Positions 7,770 through 16,013 of a stretch of 64,000 bases of DNA are shown here, one piece after another. Under the pieces are notes generated by a model that made no database searches, was not told where the DNA came from, and saw only the letters and a list, made by a program, of their open reading frames with translations. This DNA comes from Streptomyces sp. NBC_00250 (GTDB taxonomy: Bacteria; Actinomycetota; Actinomycetes; Streptomycetales; Streptomycetaceae). Numbering within the stretch: position 1 is the stretch's first letter; each line of letters begins with the position of its first letter. A program made the position numbers and the translations under genes. The DNA lies in the NCBI RefSeq assembly GCF_036192275.1, contig NZ_CP108088.1:2729501-2793500 (forward strand), given 5' to 3'.

Positions 7770-9572
7770 TCAGCTCCAGTTGTAGGCGTCGAAGTTGTTC
7801 GAGAACTGCCACTGGTTGTAGCGGTCCCAGTTGATCGACCAGGTCATCAGGCCGCGCAGGGCGGGCCAGGTGCCGTGGGTCTGGTAGGTGCCGCAGTTGG
7901 TCTTCTTCGTCAGGCAGTCCAGGGCCTTGCCGACCTCGGCCGGGGCCGTGTGGCCGTTGCCCGCCTGGGTGGAGGCCGGGAGGCCGATCGCGACCTGGTC
8001 GGGGCGGAGGGCCGGGAAGACGCGGTCGGTGTTGCCCGCGACCGGGAAGCCGGTGAGCAGCATGTCGGTCATCGCGATGTGGAAGTCGGCGCCGCCCATC
8101 GAGTGGTACTGGTTGTCCAGGCCCATGATGGAGCCCGAGTTGTAGTCCTGGACGTGCAGCAGGGTGAGGTCGTCGCGCAGCGCGTGGATGACCGGCAGGT
8201 AGGCGCCGGCGCGCGGGTCCTGGCCGCCCCAGGGGCCGGAGCCGTAGTACTGGTAGCCGAGCTGGACGAAGAAGGTCTCCGGGGCCATCGTCAGGACGAA
8301 GTTCTGGCCGTACTTGGCCTTGAGGGTCTTGACCGCCTGGATCAGGTTGACGATGACGGGGCTCGTCGGGTTCCGGAAGTCTGTGTCGCCGGTCTGGAGC
8401 GACAGCGAGTGGCCCTCGAAGTCGATGTCGAGGCCGTCGAGACCGTACTCGTCGATGATCTTCGAGACGGAGGAGACGAACATGTCACGGGCGGCGGTGG
8501 TGGAGAGCTGCACCTGGCCGTTCTGGCCGCCGATGGAGATCAGGACCTTCTTGCCGGCGGCCTGCTTGGCCTTGATGGCCGCCTTGAAGTCGGCGACCGA
8601 CTCGACGTTCGGGCACTCCGTCGCCGGGCACAGGCTGAAGCGGATGTCGCCGGAGGTCACCGAGGTCGGCTCACCGAAGGCGAGGTTGATGACGTCCCAG
8701 GAGGCGGGGACGTCGGCCATCCGGGTGTAGCCGGAGCCGTTGGCGAAGCTGGCGTGGAGGTATCCGACGAGGGCGTGCGCGGGCAGGCCGGGGTTGCCGC
8801 CCCCGCCGCCGCTGGTCGTCGTCGCGCTCACGGTGGCCGACTTCGGCGACTCGCCCGCGCTGTTCACGGCGCTGACCTGGAAGGTGTACGCGGTGGAGGC
8901 GGTGAGCCCGGTGACGGTGGCCGAGGTGCCGGTGACCGTCTGGACCTTGGTGGTGCCCCGGTAGACGTTGTACGAGGTGGCGCCGGAGACCGCGGACCAG
9001 GTCAGCGGCACGGTGGTGGAGGTGGGGGAGCCCGCCGCGAGGCCGGTGGGGGCGGCCGGGAGCTGCACCGGGTCGCCGCCGGGGCCGAAGAGGGAGAGGT
9101 CGTCGGCCTGGTAGGCGGGGGTGCCGTACCAGCCGTGGGTGTAGATCGTGACCGAGGTCGTCGAGGCGCCCGTCGTGAACGTGGTCGCGAGCCGCTGCCA
9201 GTCGGGCGCGGAGCCGGTCCAGGTGGAGACGTCGGTGGTGCCCGTGCCGGAGGCGCCGAGGTAGACGTAGCTGCCGCGCACCCAACCGCTGAGCGTGTAC
9301 GCGGAGTTGGGCTTGACGGTGACGGTCTGGGAGCAGCGGGCGTTGTCGCTGCCGGCGGGGGTCGCCTGGAGCGCCTTCGTACCGCTGTGGGTGGGGGTGG
9401 AGACGACGGCGCCGCTGCCGGCGGTGCAGGTCCAGCCGTCGAGGCCGGCCTCGAAGCCTCCGTTGCGGGCGAGTTCGGCGTCGGCGGCCTGGGCGGCGGG
9501 GCCGAGTGCGGCGAGCCCTCCGGCGGCTAGGACGCCCGCGAGGAGCAGGGTGAGAGGTCTGGCGCGGTCCAC
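7770..9572 (-). CDS. Secreted GH18 chitinase with carbohydrate-binding and FnIII domains
   Basis: A 600-aa secreted endochitinase. Order: signal peptide (about 1-35, ending AAQA), a carbohydrate-binding module (about 37-170, beginning ELARNGGFEAGLDGW), a fibronectin III domain (about 172-255), a short Gly linker, and a GH18 catalytic domain. The catalytic motif D-G-L-D-I-D-F-E places the acid Glu at about residue 386. GTG at 9572 has a GGAGG site 5 nt upstream and gives a clean signal peptide. Two DasR-like repeats upstream predict control by amino sugars. It would cut chitin outside the cell. Similar to the ChiC group of Streptomyces. Confidence 0.93.
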   Translation of the reverse strand: MDRARPLTLLLAGVLAAGGLAALGPAAQAADAELARNGGFEAGLDGWTCTAGSGAVVSTPTHSGTKALQATPAGSDNARCSQTVTVKPNSAYTLSGWVRGSYVYLGASGTGTTDVSTWTGSAPDWQRLATTFTTGASTTSVTIYTHGWYGTPAYQADDLSLFGPGGDPVQLPAAPTGLAAGSPTSTTVPLTWSAVSGATSYNVYRGTTKVQTVTGTSATVTGLTASTAYTFQVSAVNSAGESPKSATVSATTTSGGGGGNPGLPAHALVGYLHASFANGSGYTRMADVPASWDVINLAFGEPTSVTSGDIRFSLCPATECPNVESVADFKAAIKAKQAAGKKVLISIGGQNGQVQLSTTAARDMFVSSVSKIIDEYGLDGLDIDFEGHSLSLQTGDTDFRNPTSPVIVNLIQAVKTLKAKYGQNFVLTMAPETFFVQLGYQYYGSGPWGGQDPRAGAYLPVIHALRDDLTLLHVQDYNSGSIMGLDNQYHSMGGADFHIAMTDMLLTGFPVAGNTDRVFPALRPDQVAIGLPASTQAGNGHTAPAEVGKALDCLTKKTNCGTYQTHGTWPALRGLMTWSINWDRYNQWQFSNNFDAYNWS

Positions 9573-9619
9573 AACTGCCTCCGGGGGTGGGGGAATCGAG
9601 GTGGGAGCGCGCCACAGCA

Positions 9620-9649
9620 TGGTCCAGACCAATCGAGTGGTCAAGACCT
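9620..9649 (-). promoter_or_regulatory. Chitinase promoter with DasR-type direct repeats
   Basis: Two 12-bp repeats, TGGTCCAGACCA at 9620-9631 and TGGTCAAGACCT at 9638-9649, match the known Streptomyces chitinase promoter repeats and the DasR operator core (TGGTCTAGACCA type). On the minus strand the second repeat contains a -35-like TTGACC. The GTG start of the chitinase is about 50 nt downstream. Amino sugar or chitin oligomer induction through DasR is expected from the family. Confidence 0.8.
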
Positions 9650-9708
9650 CTGTATACGACGTCCGCACGGCGGACGGGCCGGTCCGCCCACCGTACGGAC
9701 CACACCCC

Positions 9709-10179
9709 CTATGACCCTCCTCCCGCCCGGCCGATCTGCCCCGCCGCCTCGTGCATCGCCATCTCCAGGAGCGCCGCGTCGGTGAGGGTGCCCGCGCCGT
9801 CCGGCGCCACCAGCCAGCGCACCCCACCGGTGGCCCGGCCCGGGTAGGGGACGACGATCCAGGTCCCGGCGCCCGCGCCGCGCACGCCGGTGCCGAGCCA
9901 GCGGGTCGCGGTGCCCGGCGGGACGAAGAAGCCCATCCGGGCGTCGCCGAAGTCGGCGAGGACCGGGCCCGGCCGGTCCACCAGGCGGGTCAGCACATCG
10001 AGCGTGGGGTAGCCGAGTTCCGCCGGCAGGATCAGGACGTCCCAGCGCCTACCGGCGGGCAGGAGCGCGACCCCGTGCGGGTTGCGCTCCCACTCCCACC
10101 GGCAGGCGTCGGGATCGGGTGCGACCGAAACCAGCCACTCCACCGCGCTCTTGGCGCCCGAGGCCCCCGTACCAGTCAT
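9709..10179 (-). CDS. Conserved hypothetical protein, possibly primase/polymerase N-terminal-like
   Basis: A 156-aa soluble protein with features seen in small Streptomyces homologues of the bifunctional primase-polymerase N-terminal fold: WERNPHGVALLPAGRRWDV near residue 33, GPVLADFGDARMGFFVPPG in the middle and GTWIVVPYPG. Catalytic acidic clusters of true primases are not clear, so enzyme activity is doubtful. A Crp-like palindrome sits about 91 nt upstream of its ATG. It stops 136 nt before the chitinase start. The function is unknown and the family similarity is from memory. Confidence 0.65.
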   Translation of the reverse strand: MTGTGASGAKSAVEWLVSVAPDPDACRWEWERNPHGVALLPAGRRWDVLILPAELGYPTLDVLTRLVDRPGPVLADFGDARMGFFVPPGTATRWLGTGVRGAGAGTWIVVPYPGRATGGVRWLVAPDGAGTLTDAALLEMAMHEAAGQIGRAGGGS

Positions 10180-10269
10180 CGCAACGGTCTCCTTCCGTGT
10201 GGACTCGGTGTCCGTACGGAGAGAGCGATTCGGTCGGCAACTCTTACGCGGTTTCAGCTACCGATCAGT

Positions 10270-10285
10270 TGTGATGTAGGTCACA
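10270..10285. promoter_or_regulatory. Crp-like operator palindrome
   Basis: TGTGATGTAGGTCACA is a perfect TGTGA-N6-TCACA palindrome and also fits the Streptomyces Crp pattern GTG-N6-GNCAC. It lies between the 3' end of the FAD oxidoreductase gene and the 156-aa gene, about 90 nt upstream of the latter's start, so that gene is the likely target. Confidence 0.55.
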
Positions 10286-10308
10286 GGCGCGAGGAGTGGG
10301 GAGAGGGT

Positions 10309-11727
10309 TCAGCTGTCGAAGCCGAGGCCCATCCGGTCCATCGCCTTCAACCACAGATTGCGGCGACCGCCGTTCTCGTCGGCGCGCGCCATCGCCCACT
10401 TGGTGATGCCGATTCCGGCCCAGGCGACCGGCTCGGGCGGGAACGGCAGCGGCTTGCGGCGGACCATCTCCAGCTCCGTGCGCTCGGTGCGCTCCCCCGC
10501 GAGCAGGTCGAGCATCACGTCCCCGCCGAAGCGGGTGGCGCCGACGCCGAGTCCGGTGAAGCCGGCCGCGTACGCCACCTTGCCCTGGTACGCCGTACCG
10601 AAGAAGGCCGAGAAGCGGGAGCAGGTGTCGATCGCGCCGCCCCAGGCGTGGCTGAAGCGCAGCCCCTCCAGCTGCGGGAAGCAGCGGAAGAAGTGCTCGG
10701 CGAGCTTGAGGTACGTCTCCGGGCGGTGGTCCATCTCGGCGCTGATCTTGCCGCCGAAGGGGTAGATCGCGTCGTAGCCGCCCCAGAGGATGCGGTGGTC
10801 GGCGGTGATCCGGAAGTAGTGGAACTGGTTGGCGGAGTCGCCGAGTCCCTGCCGGTTCTTCCAGCCGACGGAGGCGAGCTGCTCGGGGCTGAGCGGCTCG
10901 GTCATCAGGGCGTAGTCGTAGACCGGGACGGTGTACGGGCGGACGCGCTTGACGAGCGACGGGAAGACGTTGGTGCCGAGGGCGACCCGGCGGGCGAGGA
11001 CCTTGCCGTACGGGGTGCGCACGCCCATGCCGGCGCCGACCGAGACCAGTTCGAGCCCCGGGGTGTTCTCGAAGATCCGGACGCCCAGGTCCTGGCAGGC
11101 GCGCTTCAGGCCCCAGGCCAGCTTGGCGGGGTTGAGCATGGCGACGCCGCGGCGGTCCCAGAGGCCGCCGAGGAAGGTCGGCGAGTCGACCTCGGCGCGG
11201 ACCGCGTCCCGGTCGAGGAGTTCGAGACCGTCCGCGAGACCGAGCCGGTCGATCTCCTCGTACATCTCGTGGAGTTCGTCGACCTGGTACGGCTCGGTGG
11301 CCACGTCGATCTCACCGGTGCGCTCGAAGTCGCAGTCCAGGGAGTAGCGGGCGACCGCCTCCTCGATGCCGTCGAGGTTGCGCTCGCCGAGCTCCTCCAG
11401 CTTCGGCAGCTCGCCCGGCCAGCGGGCGAGCCCGTTGCCGAAGCCGTGCGTGAGGGAGGCGGCGCAGAAGCCTCCGTTGCGGCCCGAGGCGGCCCAGCCC
11501 ACCTCGCGGCCTTCGATCAGTACGACATCCCGGGCGGGGTCGCGCTCCTTGGCGAGGAGCGCGGTCCACAGTCCGCTGTAACCGCCGCCGACGACGAGGA
11601 GATCGCACTTCTCGGTGCCGGTGAGGGCGGGCAGGGCGCCGGGCTTGCCGGGGTCTTCCAGCCAGAAGGGGACGGGCTGGGCGTCGGAGAGAGATTGTGC
11701 AGCGAGACGCATGGCGACTGGGGCCAT
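10309..11727 (-). CDS. puuB: FAD-dependent amine oxidoreductase, PuuB-like
   Basis: A 472-aa DAO-family flavoprotein. The N-terminal FAD-binding motif is VVGGGYSGLWTALL, followed by VGWAASGRNGGFC, typical of gamma-glutamylputrescine oxidases. It would oxidise an amine or gamma-glutamyl-amine to an aldehyde and release hydrogen peroxide and ammonia. The ATG at 11727 has an AAGGAG site 9 nt upstream; the next ATG at 11712 is too far from it. The gene is last in the six-gene polyamine operon, 37 nt after potC. The homologue in S. coelicolor has been discussed as PuuB; exact substrate (free or glutamylated putrescine) is open. Confidence 0.82.
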   Translation of the reverse strand: MAPVAMRLAAQSLSDAQPVPFWLEDPGKPGALPALTGTEKCDLLVVGGGYSGLWTALLAKERDPARDVVLIEGREVGWAASGRNGGFCAASLTHGFGNGLARWPGELPKLEELGERNLDGIEEAVARYSLDCDFERTGEIDVATEPYQVDELHEMYEEIDRLGLADGLELLDRDAVRAEVDSPTFLGGLWDRRGVAMLNPAKLAWGLKRACQDLGVRIFENTPGLELVSVGAGMGVRTPYGKVLARRVALGTNVFPSLVKRVRPYTVPVYDYALMTEPLSPEQLASVGWKNRQGLGDSANQFHYFRITADHRILWGGYDAIYPFGGKISAEMDHRPETYLKLAEHFFRCFPQLEGLRFSHAWGGAIDTCSRFSAFFGTAYQGKVAYAAGFTGLGVGATRFGGDVMLDLLAGERTERTELEMVRRKPLPFPPEPVAWAGIGITKWAMARADENGGRRNLWLKAMDRMGLGFDS

Positions 11728-11764
11728 GGTTTCCAACTCCTTCGGTGCCTGGGCTGCGTTCTGC

Positions 11765-12559
11765 TCAGGCTGTTGCTGTTTTCTTGCGCCGGTTCGTAAT
11801 GATTTGCCCGGCCACGACCACCAGTACCGCAAGGGCGAACATCGCGGTGCCGATGACGTTGATCTGAACGGGGGTTCCGCGCTGTGCCGAGCCCCAGACG
11901 AACATGGGGAAGGTGACGGTGGAGCCCGCGTTGAAGTTGGTGATGATGAAGTCGTCGAACGAGAGCGCGAAGGCCAGCAGGGCGCCGGCGGCGATGCCGG
12001 GGGCCGCGATCGGCAGGGTCACGCGCAGGAAGGTCTGCGTCGGTCCCGCATAGAGATCGCGCGCGGCCTCCTCCAGACGCGGGTCCATCGACATGACTCG
12101 GGCCTTCACCGCCGTCACGACGAACGACAGGCAGAACATGATGTGGGCGATCAGGACCGTCCAGAAGCCCAGCTCGATGCCCATGTTGAGGAAGAGGGTC
12201 AGCAGCGAGGCGGCCATGACGACCTCGGGCATCGCCATCGGCAGGAAGATCAGCGAGTTGATCGCCCCGCGCGCCCGGAAGCGGTAGCGGACGAGAGCGA
12301 AGGCGATCATCGTGCCGAGGACGACCGCGCCGACCGTCGCCCAGGCGGCGAGCTGGAGCGAGAGGGAGAGCGACTCGCACATGTCGGCGACGCCGCAGGG
12401 GTCCTTCCAGGCGTCGAGCGAGAACTCCTGCCAGGAGTAGTTGAAGCGTCCCTTCGGCTTGTTGAAGGAGAACGCCATCACCACGAGGTTCGGCAGGATC
12501 ATGTACGCGAGCGTCAGCAGACCCGCGATGACGACAAGGTTCCGACGGATCCAACGCAT
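11765..12559 (-). CDS. potC: Polyamine ABC transporter permease PotC
   Basis: A 264-aa inner membrane permease with about six helices and an EAA loop (LEEAARDLYAGPTQTFLRVTLP). It pairs with PotB to form the channel for spermidine or putrescine import. Its ATG overlaps the potB stop by one base (TGATG), so the two are translationally coupled. Length fits PotC. Confidence 0.9.
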   Translation of the reverse strand: MRWIRRNLVVIAGLLTLAYMILPNLVVMAFSFNKPKGRFNYSWQEFSLDAWKDPCGVADMCESLSLSLQLAAWATVGAVVLGTMIAFALVRYRFRARGAINSLIFLPMAMPEVVMAASLLTLFLNMGIELGFWTVLIAHIMFCLSFVVTAVKARVMSMDPRLEEAARDLYAGPTQTFLRVTLPIAAPGIAAGALLAFALSFDDFIITNFNAGSTVTFPMFVWGSAQRGTPVQINVIGTAMFALAVLVVVAGQIITNRRKKTATA

Positions 12560-13494
12560 CAGACCAGATCCTCCGTTCCCGCTCGGCGGATGTAGACGGT
12601 GACCATGACCAGCACGATCGCCATGAGGATGAAGGAGAGCGCGGCCGCCGTCGGGTAGTCGAGGACCCGCAGGAACTGCGACTGGATGACGTTGCCGACC
12701 ATCTTGGTGTCGGTCGAGCCGAGCAGTTCGGCATTGACGTAGTCACCGCTCGCCGGGATGAAGGTGAGCAGGGTGCCGGAGACGACGCCGGGCATCGACA
12801 GCGGGAAGGTCACCTTGCGGAAGGTGGTCGCCGGGGAGGCGTACAGGTCCTGCGCGGCCTCGTGCAGCCGGCCGTCGATCCGCTCCAGGGAGGTGTAGAG
12901 GGGCAGGATCATGAAGGGCAGGAAGTTGTACGTGAGACCGCAGACGACCGCCATCGGGGTGGCGAGGACGCGGTCGCCCTCGGTCCAGCCGATCCAGCTG
13001 GTCACGTCCAGGACGTGCAGCGCGTTCAGCGCGTCGACGACGAGGCTGTCGTCGGCGAGGATCGTCTTCCAGGCCAGCGTCCGGATGAGGAAGCTGGTGA
13101 AGAACGGCGCGATGACGAGGACGAGGAGCAGGTTGCGCCAGCGGCCGGCCTTGAAGGCGATGAGGTACGCGAGCGGGTAGCCGAGCAGCAGACAGAGCAG
13201 GGTCGCGGTTCCGGCGTACAGCAGGGAGCGGACGAACTGCGGCCAGTACTCCTGGAAGGCGTCCCAGTAGGTCTGGAAGTGCCAGGTGACCTGGAAGCCC
13301 TGCTCCAGGGAGCCGGTCTGCACGGAGGTCGAGGCCTGGTAGACCATCGGCAGCGCGAAGAAGACGAGCAGCCAGATGATGCCGGGCAGCAGCAGCCAGT
13401 AGGGGACGAGCCGCTTGCGGGTGGAGGGCTTGCGCAGAACCGGTTCCCCGGTCGGCGGCGCCGTCTCCTCCTTCGTGAGGGTGGAGGTGCTCAT
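12559..13494 (-). CDS. potB: Polyamine ABC transporter permease PotB
   Basis: A 311-aa permease with a polar 25-residue cytoplasmic leader, about six membrane helices and an EAA loop (LHEAAQDLYASPATTFRKVTFP). It forms the import channel with PotC. Its ATG overlaps the potA stop (ATGA junction), so expression is coupled to the ATPase. The leader is longer than in E. coli PotB, as is common in Streptomyces. Confidence 0.9.
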   Translation of the reverse strand: MSTSTLTKEETAPPTGEPVLRKPSTRKRLVPYWLLLPGIIWLLVFFALPMVYQASTSVQTGSLEQGFQVTWHFQTYWDAFQEYWPQFVRSLLYAGTATLLCLLLGYPLAYLIAFKAGRWRNLLLVLVIAPFFTSFLIRTLAWKTILADDSLVVDALNALHVLDVTSWIGWTEGDRVLATPMAVVCGLTYNFLPFMILPLYTSLERIDGRLHEAAQDLYASPATTFRKVTFPLSMPGVVSGTLLTFIPASGDYVNAELLGSTDTKMVGNVIQSQFLRVLDYPTAAALSFILMAIVLVMVTVYIRRAGTEDLV

Positions 13495-14669
13495 CCGGCG
13501 TCCTCCACCGTCTCCACACCCGCGTCGATGTCCTGGGCGGCGTCGAGCCCGAAGGTGTGCGCCGGGTTCCAGTGCAGGACGACCTCCGCGCCGGGGACCA
13601 GACGGGTGTCGCGCTCGATGTTCTGCTCGTACACCTGGAGTTCCGCGCCCGCCGGGCTGTTCACCACGTACTGGGTGGAGACGCCGATGAAGGAGGAGTC
13701 GGCGATCCGGCCGGTGACCCGGTTGCGGCCGTCGGCTATCGATCCTGCGTCGTCCTTGTGCGTCAGCGAGATCTTCTCGGGGCGGACGCCCACGAGCACC
13801 TTGCCGCCCTGGCGGACGGCGGAGGTACAGCGGTCGCCGGGGACGCGGAGCTTGCCGCCGCCGGCCGTGACGAGCACGTCGGCGCTGCTGGAGCCGGTCT
13901 CCAGGACCTCGGCCTCGATGAGGTTGGAGGTGCCGAGGAAGTTCGCGACGAAGGTGGTCTTGGGGTTCTCGTACAGGTCGGCGGGGGCGCCGAGCTGCTC
14001 GACGCGGCCGCCGTTCATCACCGCGACCTGGTCGGCCATCGTCATGGCCTCCTCCTGGTCGTGGGTGACGTGCACGAAGGTGATGCCGACCTCGGTCTGG
14101 ATCCGCTTGAGCTCCAGCTGCATCTGGCGGCGCAGCTTGAGGTCGAGGGCGCCGAGCGGCTCGTCGAGGAGCAGCACCTGCGGGTGGTTGATGAGGGCGC
14201 GGGCGACGGCGACGCGCTGCTGCTGGCCGCCCGAGAGCTGGTGCGGCTTGTGCCGGGCCTTGTCGCCGAGCTGGACGAGCTCCAGCATGTCGTCGACCTG
14301 CTTCTTCACCGACTTGATGCCGCGGCGGCGCAGGCCGAAGGCGATGTTCTCGGTGATGTCCATGTGCGGGAAGAGCGCGTAGGACTGGAAGACGGTGTTG
14401 ACCGGCCGCTTGTACGGCGGGAGGTCGGTGACGTCCTTGTCGCCGAGGAAGACGGTGCCGGTGCTGGGGTCCTCCAGGCCGGCGATCATCCGCAGGGTGG
14501 TGGTCTTGCCGCAGCCGGAGGCGCCGAGGAGGGCGAAGAAGGAGCCCCGAGGGACGGTCAGGTCGAGCGGGTGGACGGCGGTGAAGGAGCCGTACGACTT
14601 GCTGATCCCGGTGAGACGGACGTCGCCGCCGCCAGTGTTCTTTCCGGTGTGCGCAGTCTTGTCAGTCAT
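13491..14669 (-). CDS. potA: Polyamine ABC transporter ATP-binding protein PotA
   Basis: A 392-aa ATPase that powers polyamine import. Visible motifs: Walker A GASGCGKTT, Q-loop in VFQSYALFPH, signature LSGGQQQRVAVARAL, Walker B VLLLDEP and the switch His in VTHDQEEAM. The C-terminal third is a TOBE-type regulatory domain (with GVRPEKISL). It sits between potD (46 nt upstream) and potB (4-nt overlap). Confidence 0.92.
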   Translation of the reverse strand: MTDKTAHTGKNTGGGDVRLTGISKSYGSFTAVHPLDLTVPRGSFFALLGASGCGKTTTLRMIAGLEDPSTGTVFLGDKDVTDLPPYKRPVNTVFQSYALFPHMDITENIAFGLRRRGIKSVKKQVDDMLELVQLGDKARHKPHQLSGGQQQRVAVARALINHPQVLLLDEPLGALDLKLRRQMQLELKRIQTEVGITFVHVTHDQEEAMTMADQVAVMNGGRVEQLGAPADLYENPKTTFVANFLGTSNLIEAEVLETGSSSADVLVTAGGGKLRVPGDRCTSAVRQGGKVLVGVRPEKISLTHKDDAGSIADGRNRVTGRIADSSFIGVSTQYVVNSPAGAELQVYEQNIERDTRLVPGAEVVLHWNPAHTFGLDAAQDIDAGVETVEDAG

Positions 14670-14715
14670 GGGTTGTGGTCCCAGGGGAGTGAGGGAGAGG
14701 TGGACGACGGGGGCC

Positions 14716-15963
14716 TCAGGCGCCGATGAGCTTGGCGAACTTCTCCTCGTACGCCGTCTCCTCCGCGCTGGTGAGCGAGCGGAAGGCGTGCGACTTCTTG
14801 GCCATGGCCTTGTCCGGGAGGATCAGCGTGTTGTTCGCGAGTTCGGGGTCGATCTTGGCCAGCTCGTCCTTCACCCCGTCGACGGGGCACACGTAGTTGA
14901 TGTACGCGGCGAGCTGGGCGGCGACGGGAAGCTCGTAGTAGTAGTCGATGAGCTTCTCGGCGTTGGTCTTGTGCCGGGCCTGGGCGGGGACGAGCAGGTT
15001 GTCGCTGGAGGTGATGTAACCGGCGGACGGGATGGAGAACTTGATGTCCGGGTTGTCCGCCTGGAGCTGGATGATGTCGCCGGCCCAGGCGAGACAGGCG
15101 GCTATGTCGCCCTTGTCCAGGTCGGAGGTGTAGTCGTTGCCGGTGAAGCGGCGGATCTGCTTCTTGTCGACGCCCTTCTGGAGGCGTCCGATCGCCGCGT
15201 CGTAGTCGGCGTCGGTGAAGTCGCCCGGGTCCTTGCCGAGATCGAGCAGGGTCATGCCGACGGAGTCGCGCATCTCGGTGAGGAAGCCGACCCGGCCCTT
15301 GAGCGACGGGTCGTCCAGGAGCTGGGTGACCGAGTCGACCTTCTTCCCGCCGGTCGCCTTGACGTTGTACGCGATGACCGTGGAGATGCCGGTCCACGGG
15401 TACGAGTAGGCGCGGCCCGGGTCCCAGTCGGGGCTGCGGAACTGGGCGGAGAGGTTCGCGTACGCGTGGGGGAGGTTCGAGGAGTCGAGCTTCTGGGCCC
15501 AGCCGAGCCGGATCATCCGGGCGGCGAGCCAGTCGGTGACGCAGATCAGGTCGCGGCCGGTGTCCTGGCCCGCCGCGAGCTGCGGCTTGATCTTGCCGAA
15601 GAACTCGACGTTGTCGTTGATGTCCTCCGTGTACTTGACCTTGATCCCGGTGCGCTTCGCGAACGCCTCCAGGGTCGGACGGGACTTCTCGTCCTCGCTG
15701 ACGTCCATGTACTCGGTCCAGTTGGAGAAGGCGACGCTCTTCTCCTTGGCCGACACGTCGGTGGAGGCGGGTCCCTGGCCCTCCCGCTTGGCCGGCGGGA
15801 TGCCACAGGCGCTCAACGACGCGAGGCCGCCGACGGTGAGCGCGCCGACACCGCCCGCGCGCAGCATCGAACGGCGGGTGAGGGCGCCCCGGCCGCTCGT
15901 CAGGCTGCGACGTATCGCCGCCGTCTGCGCGGCGGACAGGCTGTCGGGCTCGTACTGCTCCAT
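14716..15963 (-). CDS. potD: Polyamine-binding lipoprotein PotD
   Basis: A 415-aa substrate-binding protein of the spermidine/putrescine family. The N-terminus carries a twin-arginine signal (TRRSMLRAGG) and a lipobox LSAC near residue 53, so it is probably exported folded by Tat and anchored to the membrane. Conserved PotD features include NWTEYMD, RRFTGNDYTSDL and a C-terminal VCPVDGV. The ATG at 15963 is 50 nt after the aldehyde dehydrogenase stop. A paralogue at 25974 shares the same plan, including GNDY and the region around NTLILPD. Confidence 0.9.
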   Translation of the reverse strand: MEQYEPDSLSAAQTAAIRRSLTSGRGALTRRSMLRAGGVGALTVGGLASLSACGIPPAKREGQGPASTDVSAKEKSVAFSNWTEYMDVSEDEKSRPTLEAFAKRTGIKVKYTEDINDNVEFFGKIKPQLAAGQDTGRDLICVTDWLAARMIRLGWAQKLDSSNLPHAYANLSAQFRSPDWDPGRAYSYPWTGISTVIAYNVKATGGKKVDSVTQLLDDPSLKGRVGFLTEMRDSVGMTLLDLGKDPGDFTDADYDAAIGRLQKGVDKKQIRRFTGNDYTSDLDKGDIAACLAWAGDIIQLQADNPDIKFSIPSAGYITSSDNLLVPAQARHKTNAEKLIDYYYELPVAAQLAAYINYVCPVDGVKDELAKIDPELANNTLILPDKAMAKKSHAFRSLTSAEETAYEEKFAKLIGA

Positions 15964-16013
15964 GCGCTGTGCCCTTTCGGGATGGTTACGCCGCCGGTCG
16001 GGCGGACGAGCTG

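Noticed and set aside
7737..9530. 597-codon plus-strand frame
   Set aside because: It is the antisense shadow of the chitinase gene; Gly/Val/Arg-rich composition, no domain.
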